This document shows positions 6,952 to 14,315 of a stretch of 19,855 nucleotides of DNA, piece after piece. The DNA lies in the NCBI GenBank assembly GCA_964576465.1, contig CAZNXE010000083.1, forward strand, positions 1 to 19,855, in the 5' to 3' direction. Position 1 is the first letter of the stretch, and every line of letters begins with the position of its first letter. The stretch comes from CAZNXE01 sp964576465. GTDB lineage: Bacteria > Planctomycetota > Planctomycetia > Pirellulales > JAEUIK01. The notes beneath the pieces were generated by a model, which ran no database searches, was not told where the DNA came from, and saw only the letters and a list, made by a program, of their open reading frames with translations. A program made the position numbers and the translations under genes.

Positions 6952-7404
6952 TCAATCCGACAGTTGAATTTTGTAGTCTTGTCGCAGGGAAACATCGAAG
7001 TCGTAGACGTCGTCGAAATCGCCCCGCCGGTCGTTGGCGGTTTTCCGCATGCGACCAATGCGAATCAGGTTGAAGACAATTTCACCAAAATCGCCCGTGC
7101 AGCGAATTCCCCAACTGTTCAAAACGCACTTGGCCATATAGCCATATTGCTCGTGTGCGAAACTTCGGATGGCCACGCAGAGTTGTTGCCCGGTGACATG
7201 CCGTTGAGGGCTGCTTTCGTCGAAGTCTTCGTCGGCATCCTCGATATCAACGTCCTCGTCCAGCGGCTCACTCTCAGCTTCCGTTCCGATTCCCAAGACC
7301 GTCTGCGCATACGCGAGTGCCTCGAAGACAAACAAGTAGGCCTCGAAGCGATACCGCTTGTCTTCTTCAAGCAGTTGTGCCATTTCCTCACCAGGTTGGA
7401 TCAT
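6952..7404 (-). CDS. Minf_1886-family conserved protein (Planctomycetes/Verrucomicrobia)
   Basis: A 150-aa cytoplasmic protein of unknown function that matches, from memory, the Minf_1886 (TIGR04138) family limited to Planctomycetes and Verrucomicrobia. Recognisable parts are RYRFEAYLFVFEALAYAQTVLG (15-36), RHVTGQQLCVAIRSFAHEQYG (68-88), MAKCVLNSWGIRCTGDFGEIVFNLI (90-114) and the ending DDVYDFDVSL. Between the first and second blocks is an acidic stretch (DEDVDIEDADEDFDESS) that looks like a linker. The ATG at 7404 has GAGG nine bases upstream. It lies 73 bases after ricT on the same strand, consistent with an operon. The role is unknown. Confidence 0.78.
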   Translation of the reverse strand: MIQPGEEMAQLLEEDKRYRFEAYLFVFEALAYAQTVLGIGTEAESEPLDEDVDIEDADEDFDESSPQRHVTGQQLCVAIRSFAHEQYGYMAKCVLNSWGIRCTGDFGEIVFNLIRIGRMRKTANDRRGDFDDVYDFDVSLRQDYKIQLSD

Positions 7405-7477
7405 CTACGGCCGCCTCGAAAATCAGATCTTTCTTGACACCATGCCAAGCCTCCGCGACACACCGCGGAGGAACCAT

Positions 7478-8308
7478 TCACTCACGAACTTCGTCTTGTC
7501 GTTTGATGACCGTCAATACATCGCCGATCGCAATCAGAATTCTACGGTGATCTTCCATCTCGACGAGAACCTGGCTAGCGAGAATCTCTTGGGCCAGCAC
7601 ACGGCCTTTTCCCTGGTTGGTGACCACATTGGAACCAACTCGGGGCAATTCTTTTCGCAAACTCTCGTAGGTCGAATATTCATACCGTAAACAGCATTTC
7701 AATCGGCCGCAACGACCCGAGATTTTTGTGGGGTCAAGGGTCGACTTTTGCACCTTGGCCATCTTCATCGACACCGGCGGCATCTCGGAAAGATGCGTAT
7801 TGCAGCAGACCACTTTGCCGCAGTCGCCATAATCGGCAAGAAGTTTGGCCTCGTCCCGAACGCCGATCTGCCGCATCTCGATTCTGGTCTGAAATTCGCT
7901 CGCCAACCCTTTGACCAGTTCTCGGAAGTCGACACGGCTTTCCGCCAAATAGTAGAAAATGATCCGTTCGCCGCCAAAAAGATGCTCCACGTCGACCAAC
8001 CGCATCGGCAGACCGGAGGAGGCAATGTGCTTCTTGCCAATCTCGAACTCGCGACGCTGGTCGGCTCGAATTCGGTTGATTTCATTCTCGTCGTCGTGCG
8101 TCATTCCGCGCAGAATTTGTCCCTTGCCCGAGCCCGAGGGCATTTGCGACATGGCCTGCTCGGTGGCCTCGCACAGGACTTCGCCGACTTCGAGACCTCG
8201 ATCGGTCCGGGCGATGACTTGATTAGACCGCGCGAACGTTTCGCCCCGGCTTGTCGAGAGGACTCCCAAGCGGCGCACGGATCCACAGCGGACGATATAT
8301 CGTGGCAT
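7478..8308 (-). CDS. ricT: PSP1/RicT (YaaT) family iron-sulfur protein
   Basis: A 276-aa PSP1-domain protein. In Bacillus subtilis RicT (YaaT) with RicA and RicF forms an iron-sulfur-containing complex that modulates RNase Y and development; in other phyla the role is less clear. The sequence starts MPRYIVRCGSVRRLGVLS, the usual PSP1 opening. The cysteine pattern is complete: Cys163, Cys168, Cys169, Cys200, Cys205 and Cys206 (GDCGKVVCCN and GRCGRLKCCLRYE), with the same spacing as the cluster ligands of YaaT. The ATG at 8308 has GAGG five bases upstream; the open frame extends to 8419 but those residues are not conserved. A sigma-70-like promoter lies at 8399-8426. The next genes downstream are the Minf_1886-type gene and a small membrane protein. 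No ricA or ricF is present. Confidence 0.88.
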   Translation of the reverse strand: MPRYIVRCGSVRRLGVLSTSRGETFARSNQVIARTDRGLEVGEVLCEATEQAMSQMPSGSGKGQILRGMTHDDENEINRIRADQRREFEIGKKHIASSGLPMRLVDVEHLFGGERIIFYYLAESRVDFRELVKGLASEFQTRIEMRQIGVRDEAKLLADYGDCGKVVCCNTHLSEMPPVSMKMAKVQKSTLDPTKISGRCGRLKCCLRYEYSTYESLRKELPRVGSNVVTNQGKGRVLAQEILASQVLVEMEDHRRILIAIGDVLTVIKRQDEVRE

Positions 8309-8398
8309 CAAAGCCTCGAATCCCTCGGAGTATCGCCCACCAGGGCGAGGGGAGGGAAGTAATTGGTAACGACATCGTTGAAATTTGCTCGATCTGTC

Positions 8399-8426
8399 AG
8401 TATATCGGCCAGCTATCACGTGGCAA
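8399..8426 (-). promoter_or_regulatory. sigma-70-like promoter upstream of ricT
   Basis: On the minus strand TTGCCA (8421-8426) and TATACT (8399-8404) each match the consensus at five of six positions and are separated by 16 bases. This gives a leader of about 84 bases before the ricT ATG, and would make ricT the first gene of its own transcript after the ABC cluster. Confidence 0.45.
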
Positions 8427-8490
8427 AGACTTGCAACGCTAGCTTGGATCGATGCACCATATAACCGCCCTGGCGCTGTCTCACCAGCAG

Positions 8491-9693
8491 CTACGATCGA
8501 CCGCCGCTGGTCGCCTGGAAGAATCGCTCGGCCTCGGAAACACCCTGTGGGTCACCCTCTCGAAGTGCCGCCAGAGCCTCTTCGGCTTCTTTCAGCGGGC
8601 ACGTCATCAGATACCCGACAATGGCACGACGCAGCGCCACCGTCGGGCGGATGGCCGGATCATAGAGATCGACGATTTCCGGCAATGCCCCCCAATCTTC
8701 CCATCGCCCAAGATCGATGATCGCCCTGGCGGCGAGTGACGGACGCGCGAGCAGGAGCCGGACACTTCGTGCCAGACGCCGCGGAGGAACCGTCTTGCCG
8801 ATTTCGTAGTAGGCTCGTAGCGCGCCTGCGACGTGCCGCAAGTCTCCTTCGGCCGCATCGGGGTTTTCCAGGATGTGCTGTTCGATCAATTCCAATCCGG
8901 CTTCGCCCGTGGCTAGAAGATATCCGCCGATGACGCCGTCGAAGCCGGCTCGAAAATCGCTGGCGGGCATAAGGATGATCTCTCGCAAGAAAGCAGCATT
9001 CTCTGCTTGGATGTCGGGCGATCGAGGAAACCCCAGCGCGAGGGCGAAAAAGCCCTTGCGTTCTTGGGGAATATTGAGATCGGCGATCCAAGCTCTTAAT
9101 TTCTCACTGGGCAAGTGATCGACAACGCGCACCACGTCGGCAAACGGCGCATGACCAAATTCGAGATAGGCGTCTTCGGCGATCAGCGAATCACGATGTT
9201 GCAGGAAGCGTGCATAGTAGGCCAACCGCTTTGTGGCCGGCGCGCGATCGGGAGGCGCCTGAATAAAATACCCCAGGCTTGTCTCGTTCATCGTCACGGT
9301 CGACCAACGCATCTCTTCGAGGGCCAACGCTTCGGAGCCCGCGCCAAACAACACGGCCAATGTCCCAACTTCGCGGGCGACATCCGCAGGCACCGTGAGT
9401 GATTCGGCGTCGCCAACCATTGGCTCGCCTTTGATGACATGGTGAACGCGAAAGACTTGTTCACGCTGCCGGGCGGCGATCAGTTCGCCGAACACGACGA
9501 CATCGGCACTCGCCCGCTGCTGAGACAAGGTTGGCTTCACCGCAACGCAGAAGGGACAACTCGAAGCGGTCGATGCGAACGTACCAAGGATTGCCAAGAC
9601 CGTGAACGCTCGAGCGGTTGCGATTGCAATACCCTGAATTCGAAGCTCGCCGGCAGCACTTCGACGCTCTTGATTAAGACAGTTACTCGGCAC
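8491..9693 (-). CDS. exported CPFC-motif HEAT-like repeat protein (shorter paralogue)
   Basis: A 400-aa protein whose family I cannot name; it is a clear paralogue of the 540-aa product at 11245-12867. Residues 20-45 are a signal peptide (IAIATARAFTVLAILGTFASTASS) and the mature protein would begin with CPFC (46-49), a thioredoxin-type CXXC. After an OB/beta-like stretch (ADVVVFGELI ... VFRVHHVIKG) the rest is helical and repeat-like. Shared landmarks with the paralogue are DAYLEFGHAPF, WIADLN, LGRWEDWGALPEIVDLYD and the ending CPLKEAEEALAAL...AERFF. Unlike the paralogue it has no acidic linker or C-terminal membrane segment, so it should be a soluble exported form. The start is GTG 9693, with GAAGGTGA eight bases upstream, 30 bases after the stop of the amber-interrupted lipoprotein gene. 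A role in redox or metal handling is inferred from CPFC and the neighbours only. Confidence 0.75.
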   Translation of the reverse strand: MPSNCLNQERRSAAGELRIQGIAIATARAFTVLAILGTFASTASSCPFCVAVKPTLSQQRASADVVVFGELIAARQREQVFRVHHVIKGEPMVGDAESLTVPADVAREVGTLAVLFGAGSEALALEEMRWSTVTMNETSLGYFIQAPPDRAPATKRLAYYARFLQHRDSLIAEDAYLEFGHAPFADVVRVVDHLPSEKLRAWIADLNIPQERKGFFALALGFPRSPDIQAENAAFLREIILMPASDFRAGFDGVIGGYLLATGEAGLELIEQHILENPDAAEGDLRHVAGALRAYYEIGKTVPPRRLARSVRLLLARPSLAARAIIDLGRWEDWGALPEIVDLYDPAIRPTVALRRAIVGYLMTCPLKEAEEALAALREGDPQGVSEAERFFQATSGGRS

Positions 9694-9723
9694 GACGAAT
9701 CACCTTCGGTCTGGAAACGCAGG

Positions 9724-10473
9724 CTAACGCACCCCAACGCCCTCGAGATGAAAGACGGACAAGTGCTCTCCGCCGAGACCACGTACCTCGTCCAAGCTAA
9801 GCGTTCCTTCGACGGCAACCGGACGCACGGTGTAGTCGATCGTTTTGTCGTCCACCATGTTGACCGCCACGCAGTCCTACAGTGCGGCGCCCGGACCGAA
9901 ACAACACTCCATATTATCGCGAACCAGCACAAACTGCTTAATCCCCGATTGCTGGAACGGTGGGTAGATGTAACCGCGAATTCGCACCCTCTTTCCGAAT
10001 AGCTTTTCAATCTCCTCTGGAAGCATATCCGGCGTGAAAGGATCGCCCGGTTCGATATCGAACTTGATGGTGTCGAACGTAATCTCGGTCACCCCGCCCG
10101 AAGCAGCAGCCCGAGTCGTACGTACGACACGGGGTTGCGGTGGCGGAGCCGTCTCGCCAGGCGGCGGAGGACGACGAAACGGACGTCGCGTTGGGCGCGA
10201 CGTTTCTGGTTCGTTGTCGGAGTCCGCGTCTGCCCCTTCGGTATTGTTCGGAGTGGTCGCTTCGGCAGGCGCATCCTCCCTCGCCACATCTTCAATATCC
10301 GCCGACGGTGACGTTAGCCGAACGTTCTCCGCTGATTGCTGCAAGGAAGCCGCGGGGGCCATGTCTTTGGATCGAGCGTCGCTGGGTTGACTAGCGGATT
10401 GATCATCGCAGCCAACCGTGGCAAACATCACGAATGTGAGAAAGGGGATCGAAATGGCTTGGTGGCACCGCAT
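9724..10473 (-). pseudogene. CCFG (DUF3299-like) lipoprotein gene interrupted by in-frame amber stop
   Basis: The frame starts MRCHQAISIPFLTFVMFATVGC, a short signal with a lipobox-like TVGC (Cys22), followed by an acidic/Pro-rich linker (23-125) and a conserved domain. The domain runs ITFDTIKFDIEPGDPFTPDML, RVRIRGYIYPPFQQSGIKQFVLVRDNMECCFGPGAAL and then meets TAG (9877-9879, codon 199). The same frame continues for 50 more sense codons (DCVAVNM ... IDYTVRP ... VEGTLSL ... LSVFHLEG) to TAG at 9724-9726. These codons align with the intact paralogue at 10473-11144 (EYTPN, IAGTFHV, VLYHLEA), so the downstream part is genuine coding sequence. A tyrosine codon changed by one base is the simplest explanation. 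The ATG overlaps the upstream gene's TAA (TAATG), suggesting translational coupling. Amber is an ordinary stop in neighbouring genes, so readthrough is less likely than a nonsense change or a sequencing error. Confidence 0.75.
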
Positions 10474-11144
10474 TATTTCAAGTAATCCGCCTCGAGGTGG
10501 TACAGCACGGCACCAAGTTGATCGCTGGCTTGCGATGGTTCGACATGAAACGTCCCGGCGATTCGGCGCATGTTGGGCGTGTATTCCAACAACAGCGGAT
10601 CGGTGAGTGTGACTTGAATCATGTCGGTTAGTTTTGGCTCGCCCCCAAAACAACAATCGCCGTTGTCACGACAGAGGACGAATTGCTTGATCCCCGTCTT
10701 TTGAGAACCTGGGTACACATAGCCTTTGATAAAAATACGTTGGCCGTCAAGGTCCAAAGCCGATTGGGGGACGACCTGTCCTGCAGTGTTCGGGTCGGGC
10801 TGCAACTGTTCGTAGGAAACACGCAGGTAACCATCGGGAACTTCCGTAGCGTAGATGTAGCCGATTCGAGCCCAACCGGATACGAGCAGTAATAATGAAA
10901 GAGCGATCCCCGCTGTTGCCAACCCAGCTCCGGCAAAGTCCTCGGGCATGCGATGGATTTGTCGCAACGCCCGGGTGCCGGCGAGAATTCCGATTGCTGG
11001 AACCAGACCGAGCGTCAGGTCGAACAAGGCTAGAAATGACAGCACGCCGCAGACAAGACTAAAGACGGCAAGCGAGGACAACGTGCGATATTGCAGTTCC
11101 CGCGAGTCGCCAGCGGTCGAATCGATCTCTGCGGTCGTGCTCAT
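10473..11144 (-). CDS. membrane protein with DUF4190-like and CCFG (DUF3299-like) domains
   Basis: A 223-aa protein with two hydrophobic segments near 22-62 and 70-98 (the second with the GAGLATAGIALSLLLL pattern of DUF4190-type proteins), followed by a non-cytoplasmic domain. That domain shows LDGQRIFIKGYVYPGSQKTGIKQFVLCRDNGDCCFGGEPKLTDMI, close to the DUF3299 pattern of an OB-like strand set and a cysteine pair; CCFG is at 164-167 and Cys158 is nearby. The end EYTPN...IAGTFHV...AVLYHLEADYLK is shared with the interrupted lipoprotein downstream. The ATG is at 11144, 100 bases after the 540-aa CPFC gene; its TAA overlaps the next ATG by one base. DUF3299 genes sit beside ABC transporters in zinc-regulated operons of Gammaproteobacteria (from memory), which suggests an envelope metal role by context. 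The assignment to DUF3299 is by pattern only. Confidence 0.75.
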   Translation of the reverse strand: MSTTAEIDSTAGDSRELQYRTLSSLAVFSLVCGVLSFLALFDLTLGLVPAIGILAGTRALRQIHRMPEDFAGAGLATAGIALSLLLLVSGWARIGYIYATEVPDGYLRVSYEQLQPDPNTAGQVVPQSALDLDGQRIFIKGYVYPGSQKTGIKQFVLCRDNGDCCFGGEPKLTDMIQVTLTDPLLLEYTPNMRRIAGTFHVEPSQASDQLGAVLYHLEADYLK

Positions 11145-11244
11145 TACGGCAGTTGCTCACATCGCTGGGGGCGACAAATCGAGACTTCGGCGGGGCGAAA
11201 ATGGCGAATCCGCACATCTGCGAATACTCGGGGATCAACGTATT

Positions 11245-12867
11245 CTACGTTGCCGATTGACGTCGGTTCGCGCGAAGTAACCCCCAAAACGTGGCAAACA
11301 AGATGCCTCCCAGCAGAACCGGTACTCCGACGACCAGCAATCGCGTCTTCGCCGAAGCCTCTGCCGTGCCAGGGGTTTGCGAATTATCCGAGCTGACCGG
11401 AGCCGTGGACGCGACAGCATCGTCATCTGACTCGGCAGCAGTTTCCATTGTCTCCGCGGCATCCTCTTCTAGCGAATCATCACCCGCGATTTCTACATCA
11501 TTCATCTCCTCGGAACCGTCGGTCGCGACATTGTCGATGGCCGGTTCCGTATCTTCGCTGGGGGTCGATTCATCGGACGTGTCGGACGATTGTGTCAGGG
11601 TTGGCTGCCCAGTTTCTTCCTCAGGCATCTCAGAACTTTCCTCGGCGGTGGCATCCGCACCATCGTCGGGCTCATCACCATCGCTATCCGCGGCAGCCAC
11701 GCTGGTAACCGGGAAGAAGTGGCTGGCACGCTTCACCGCGTCGGGGTCGATCTTGGCCAATTCGTCGATGTACTCTTTGGCCTTGGGTTCGGGACAGGCA
11801 CGAAGAAAATTGATCACCGGCACACGTACCCACGAAGATGTTTCATCCGCATCTTTGAACAACTGCACGAGCCGCTCCATGACCGACCAGTCTTCCCAAC
11901 GGGCCAAGTCGGGGATGACCAAATCGGCCAACTCGGCACGATCGAGCATGTGCCTCAAAGCCGCCACAAGCCGCTCGCGGGGAATGCCTGTTTCCTCTTG
12001 TCCATGAAACCGGATGGCCATGATGGCCGAATAGGTGTCGGTGTACTCGGCGTCTGCGTTCTTCAGAAAAAGATCCTCGATCAGCGGCATGCCGTCGGCG
12101 CCCTTGAGCGTGAGATAGCAGGCAATCAACGCATCGAGCGCCGATCGGGAATCGCGGTCTTCGGAGGTGACTAGCTCCTCCAAGAACGGCACATCATCTT
12201 CGGTACCGCAGACCCCCAACATCGTTAGATATAGCCGGCGGTGAGTCGTTGTCACATTCGCATCACCAATCCAACTCACCAGTTGGTCATGGTGCATTTG
12301 GTCTTTGAGCTGCATCAGCTCGACATAGGGAGCCTTGGCAAACTCGTCGTAGGCATCGCGGGCAAGCAAATCTTCCTGGTCTTCAAAGTATTCTTGAAAG
12401 AACGCCAACCGCTCGGCCCCTTTTTCTGGCAAACCCGGCAGCTTGAGCATGTACTGCTCGGTCAGTTCGTTCAGCGAAATCGGTGTCGACCAAGCCACAT
12501 CGGGCTGCGAGGTGCCCATTAGTAGAAAGTGGGTCTCTTCGGGGTCTTCGCCAAAATAGAAGGCCTTGAACGTTTTCTCGCCGCCCAGTTTATCTTCGCC
12601 ACTTAGCACGTGGACGATCTCGAAGCCCGACATCGATTCGTCGGTCGTGGCGGCAACCGCGCCTTCGCTCGGCTGGGGCCGCTCGACAATCTTGGCTATC
12701 ACGACGACGTCCGATGCCCCCATCTCCTCGCTGAACGTGAGTGAGACGGCACTGCAAAACGGGCACGCAAGCACCGCGGGAATCGCAACGATGCCAACCA
12801 TTGCGACCAGGGCCATGCCGAGCATCAAAGCGTGGTAGCGACTTCGAGCCGCGCGATCCAAGAACAT
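11245..12867 (-). CDS. exported, membrane-anchored CPFC HEAT-like protein (long paralogue)
   Basis: A 540-aa protein whose family I cannot name. The ATG at 12867 (MFLDRAARSRY) is preferred over the one at 12891 because AGGAG lies eight bases upstream. A signal peptide (15-34, LGMALVAMVGIVAIPAVLA) precedes CPFC at 35-38, a CXXC pair at the mature N terminus. A strand-rich part (VVVIAKIVERPQ ... FKAFYFGEDP) and a helical repeat region (DAYDEFAKAPYVELMQLK ... LARWEDWSVMERLVQLF) follow, parallel to the 400-aa paralogue. Residues ~389-506 are an acidic Ser/Thr/Glu/Asp linker without any Lys or Arg, and ~508-534 form a single membrane span (LLVVGVPVLLGGILFATFWGLL) with a basic tail. It should therefore be exported and tethered by its C terminus. 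It lies 50 bases after the His-rich permease in the same operon. Confidence 0.8.
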   Translation of the reverse strand: MFLDRAARSRYHALMLGMALVAMVGIVAIPAVLACPFCSAVSLTFSEEMGASDVVVIAKIVERPQPSEGAVAATTDESMSGFEIVHVLSGEDKLGGEKTFKAFYFGEDPEETHFLLMGTSQPDVAWSTPISLNELTEQYMLKLPGLPEKGAERLAFFQEYFEDQEDLLARDAYDEFAKAPYVELMQLKDQMHHDQLVSWIGDANVTTTHRRLYLTMLGVCGTEDDVPFLEELVTSEDRDSRSALDALIACYLTLKGADGMPLIEDLFLKNADAEYTDTYSAIMAIRFHGQEETGIPRERLVAALRHMLDRAELADLVIPDLARWEDWSVMERLVQLFKDADETSSWVRVPVINFLRACPEPKAKEYIDELAKIDPDAVKRASHFFPVTSVAAADSDGDEPDDGADATAEESSEMPEEETGQPTLTQSSDTSDESTPSEDTEPAIDNVATDGSEEMNDVEIAGDDSLEEDAAETMETAAESDDDAVASTAPVSSDNSQTPGTAEASAKTRLLVVGVPVLLGGILFATFWGLLRANRRQSAT

Positions 12868-12917
12868 GAGGGATACTCCTGCCAAAGGCATTTACAAATT
12901 GGGCGGGCCTTGCTGAG

Positions 12918-14315
12918 CTACGGCGCCGCACTGAGCGTCTTGGCCACATCGGTGCGATAAGCGGCCATGGCGGGCAGATAGCCAACCACGGCAGCCAAGG
13001 CAATCAACCCTGGGATCAAGTACACCTCAAGTATATCAAACGAGAAGGCTCCCACCGAGATGCCTGCATAGTTCACAACCAGCGGGCTTGCCAGCGCGAT
13101 CAGACCATGGCCCAGGGCAACTCCGGCGAGCCCCCCCAACAGCGCTAGCAGCATTGATTCCAACAAAATGATGGTCAACACCGTGCGACGCCGTGCCCCC
13201 AGTGCCCTCATCACGGCGATCTCGCGGCGGCGCTCGCTCATGGTGTTGTAGATGGCAACCATCATCCCAATGCCGGCTTCGATCACTACCAGAACAGCCA
13301 ACATCAAGATCAACCAACGAACCGGCCCGACAAGGCCCGTGAAGAGATTCGCGATCTCCTTGATGGGCATGACCGCCTGCGCGACAGAGCCTTCGTTGAT
13401 GATCGTCGGCAGTTGAATTCCGCGGAATACATCGGTGCGAACCAAGATGGCCGTCACTTCGCGTTGGTCCTCGGGAAGCGGATCGCGGTGGGCATGATGT
13501 GCGTGGTCATGATCATGATCGTGTGCTTCATGGTCATGTTCGTCCCCGTGATCGGCATGTTCGTGGTCGTCGTGAGCGTGGTCATGGTCTTCCTCGCCAT
13601 GCTCATGGCCTTCCGCGCGAGCATCGTCCTGGTGTTCATGTTCATCGCCATGGCCTTCCTTGGAATGGTCATCGAGCAGATAGAAGCCCTCGATGTTGAC
13701 GAACAGCGCTCGATCGTTGGGCGTACCGGTTGGCGCAAGGACACCGACGATTTGAAACGCATCGTGCTTGTGTCCCTGATCTTCTTCGGTCGTTACTCCG
13801 TGCGTGGGCTGGAACTCGTCACCAACCTTGAGCCCCGTCTTGCGGGCGACCATATTCCCGATGACTGCCTCGAAGAAATGGTCGGGATCGAAGTTGCGTC
13901 CGTCTGAAAACGTGTAAGGCTCGCCCGGCGCGTACTCGATCTTGTCGAACAGATCGGGCGTCGTCCCCACCACGCGATAGCCTTGATAGTTATCGCCCAT
14001 GCAGCACGGAACGGCTAGTTCCACGACGCTGCTGAATTTTCCGTCGGTAAACTCTTTATAGTACGACCAGGGGATGTTTTCGATTGGCTGGCTTAGGTGA
14101 AAGACGGTGTTCAGCACCAGTTGCAGCTTGCCACCTTTTGCACCGACGATGATATTATAGCCGTTGGCCGATCGCTCAAATGAGTTTTCGACGACCGAAT
14201 AGATAACCAACACGGCCACCACCAAGGCCACGCCCAAGGCGATCGAAAGCCCCGTGAGCATCGACGATAATCGGCGCTGTTCCAAACTACGCCATGCGAT
14301 TTTGATCAGGCTCAT
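12918..14315 (-). CDS. FtsX/MacB-type ABC transporter permease with His-rich insertion
   Basis: A 465-aa permease of the MacB/LolC/FtsX type. It has an N-terminal membrane span (20-45), a large extracytoplasmic domain (46-325) and three C-terminal spans (~333-358, 378-405, 428-455), with the SERRREIAVMRALGARRR coupling helix at 360-377. This layout is typical of non-canonical ABC proteins that do mechanotransmission or envelope lipid/protein handling rather than simple import. The striking part is residues 217-276, which hold 21 His with many Asp and Glu (HDHDHDHAHH type), as in metal-binding insertions of zinc transporters. A CC pair (VPCCMG) lies at 104-105. The ATG overlaps the ATPase stop by four bases (ATGA), so the two are coupled. 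Zinc or another transition metal is a reasonable guess for ligand, regulator or cargo but is not shown. Confidence 0.88.
   Translation of the reverse strand: MSLIKIAWRSLEQRRLSSMLTGLSIALGVALVVAVLVIYSVVENSFERSANGYNIIVGAKGGKLQLVLNTVFHLSQPIENIPWSYYKEFTDGKFSSVVELAVPCCMGDNYQGYRVVGTTPDLFDKIEYAPGEPYTFSDGRNFDPDHFFEAVIGNMVARKTGLKVGDEFQPTHGVTTEEDQGHKHDAFQIVGVLAPTGTPNDRALFVNIEGFYLLDDHSKEGHGDEHEHQDDARAEGHEHGEEDHDHAHDDHEHADHGDEHDHEAHDHDHDHAHHAHRDPLPEDQREVTAILVRTDVFRGIQLPTIINEGSVAQAVMPIKEIANLFTGLVGPVRWLILMLAVLVVIEAGIGMMVAIYNTMSERRREIAVMRALGARRRTVLTIILLESMLLALLGGLAGVALGHGLIALASPLVVNYAGISVGAFSFDILEVYLIPGLIALAAVVGYLPAMAAYRTDVAKTLSAAP
13488..13667 (-). repeat. low-complexity His/Asp/Glu-coding region in the permease gene
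   Basis: This 180-base stretch codes for permease residues 217-276 with 21 His. Runs of CAT/CAC and GAT/GAC codons make it nearly repetitive at the DNA level (GATCATGATCATG-like), which invites copy-number change by slippage. Its opposite strand reads as a spurious Met/Val-rich hydrophobic frame. Confidence 0.8.

Noticed and set aside
7748..8362. Plus-strand frame of 204 codons
   Set aside because: It is antisense to ricT, whose frame has conserved PSP1 motifs and the full cysteine set; this frame resembles nothing known.
11291..12007. Plus-strand Ser/Val-rich frame of 238 codons
   Set aside because: Its composition is the complement of the acidic linker and helical region of the long CPFC protein; no motif supports it.
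13413..13907. Plus-strand frame of 164 codons rich in Met, Val and Phe, looking like a multi-span membrane protein
   Set aside because: It is the antisense reading of the His/Asp-rich permease segment: GTGGTCATG-type complements of CAT/GAC codons produce hydrophobic residues. The minus-strand frame has clear family motifs on both sides.
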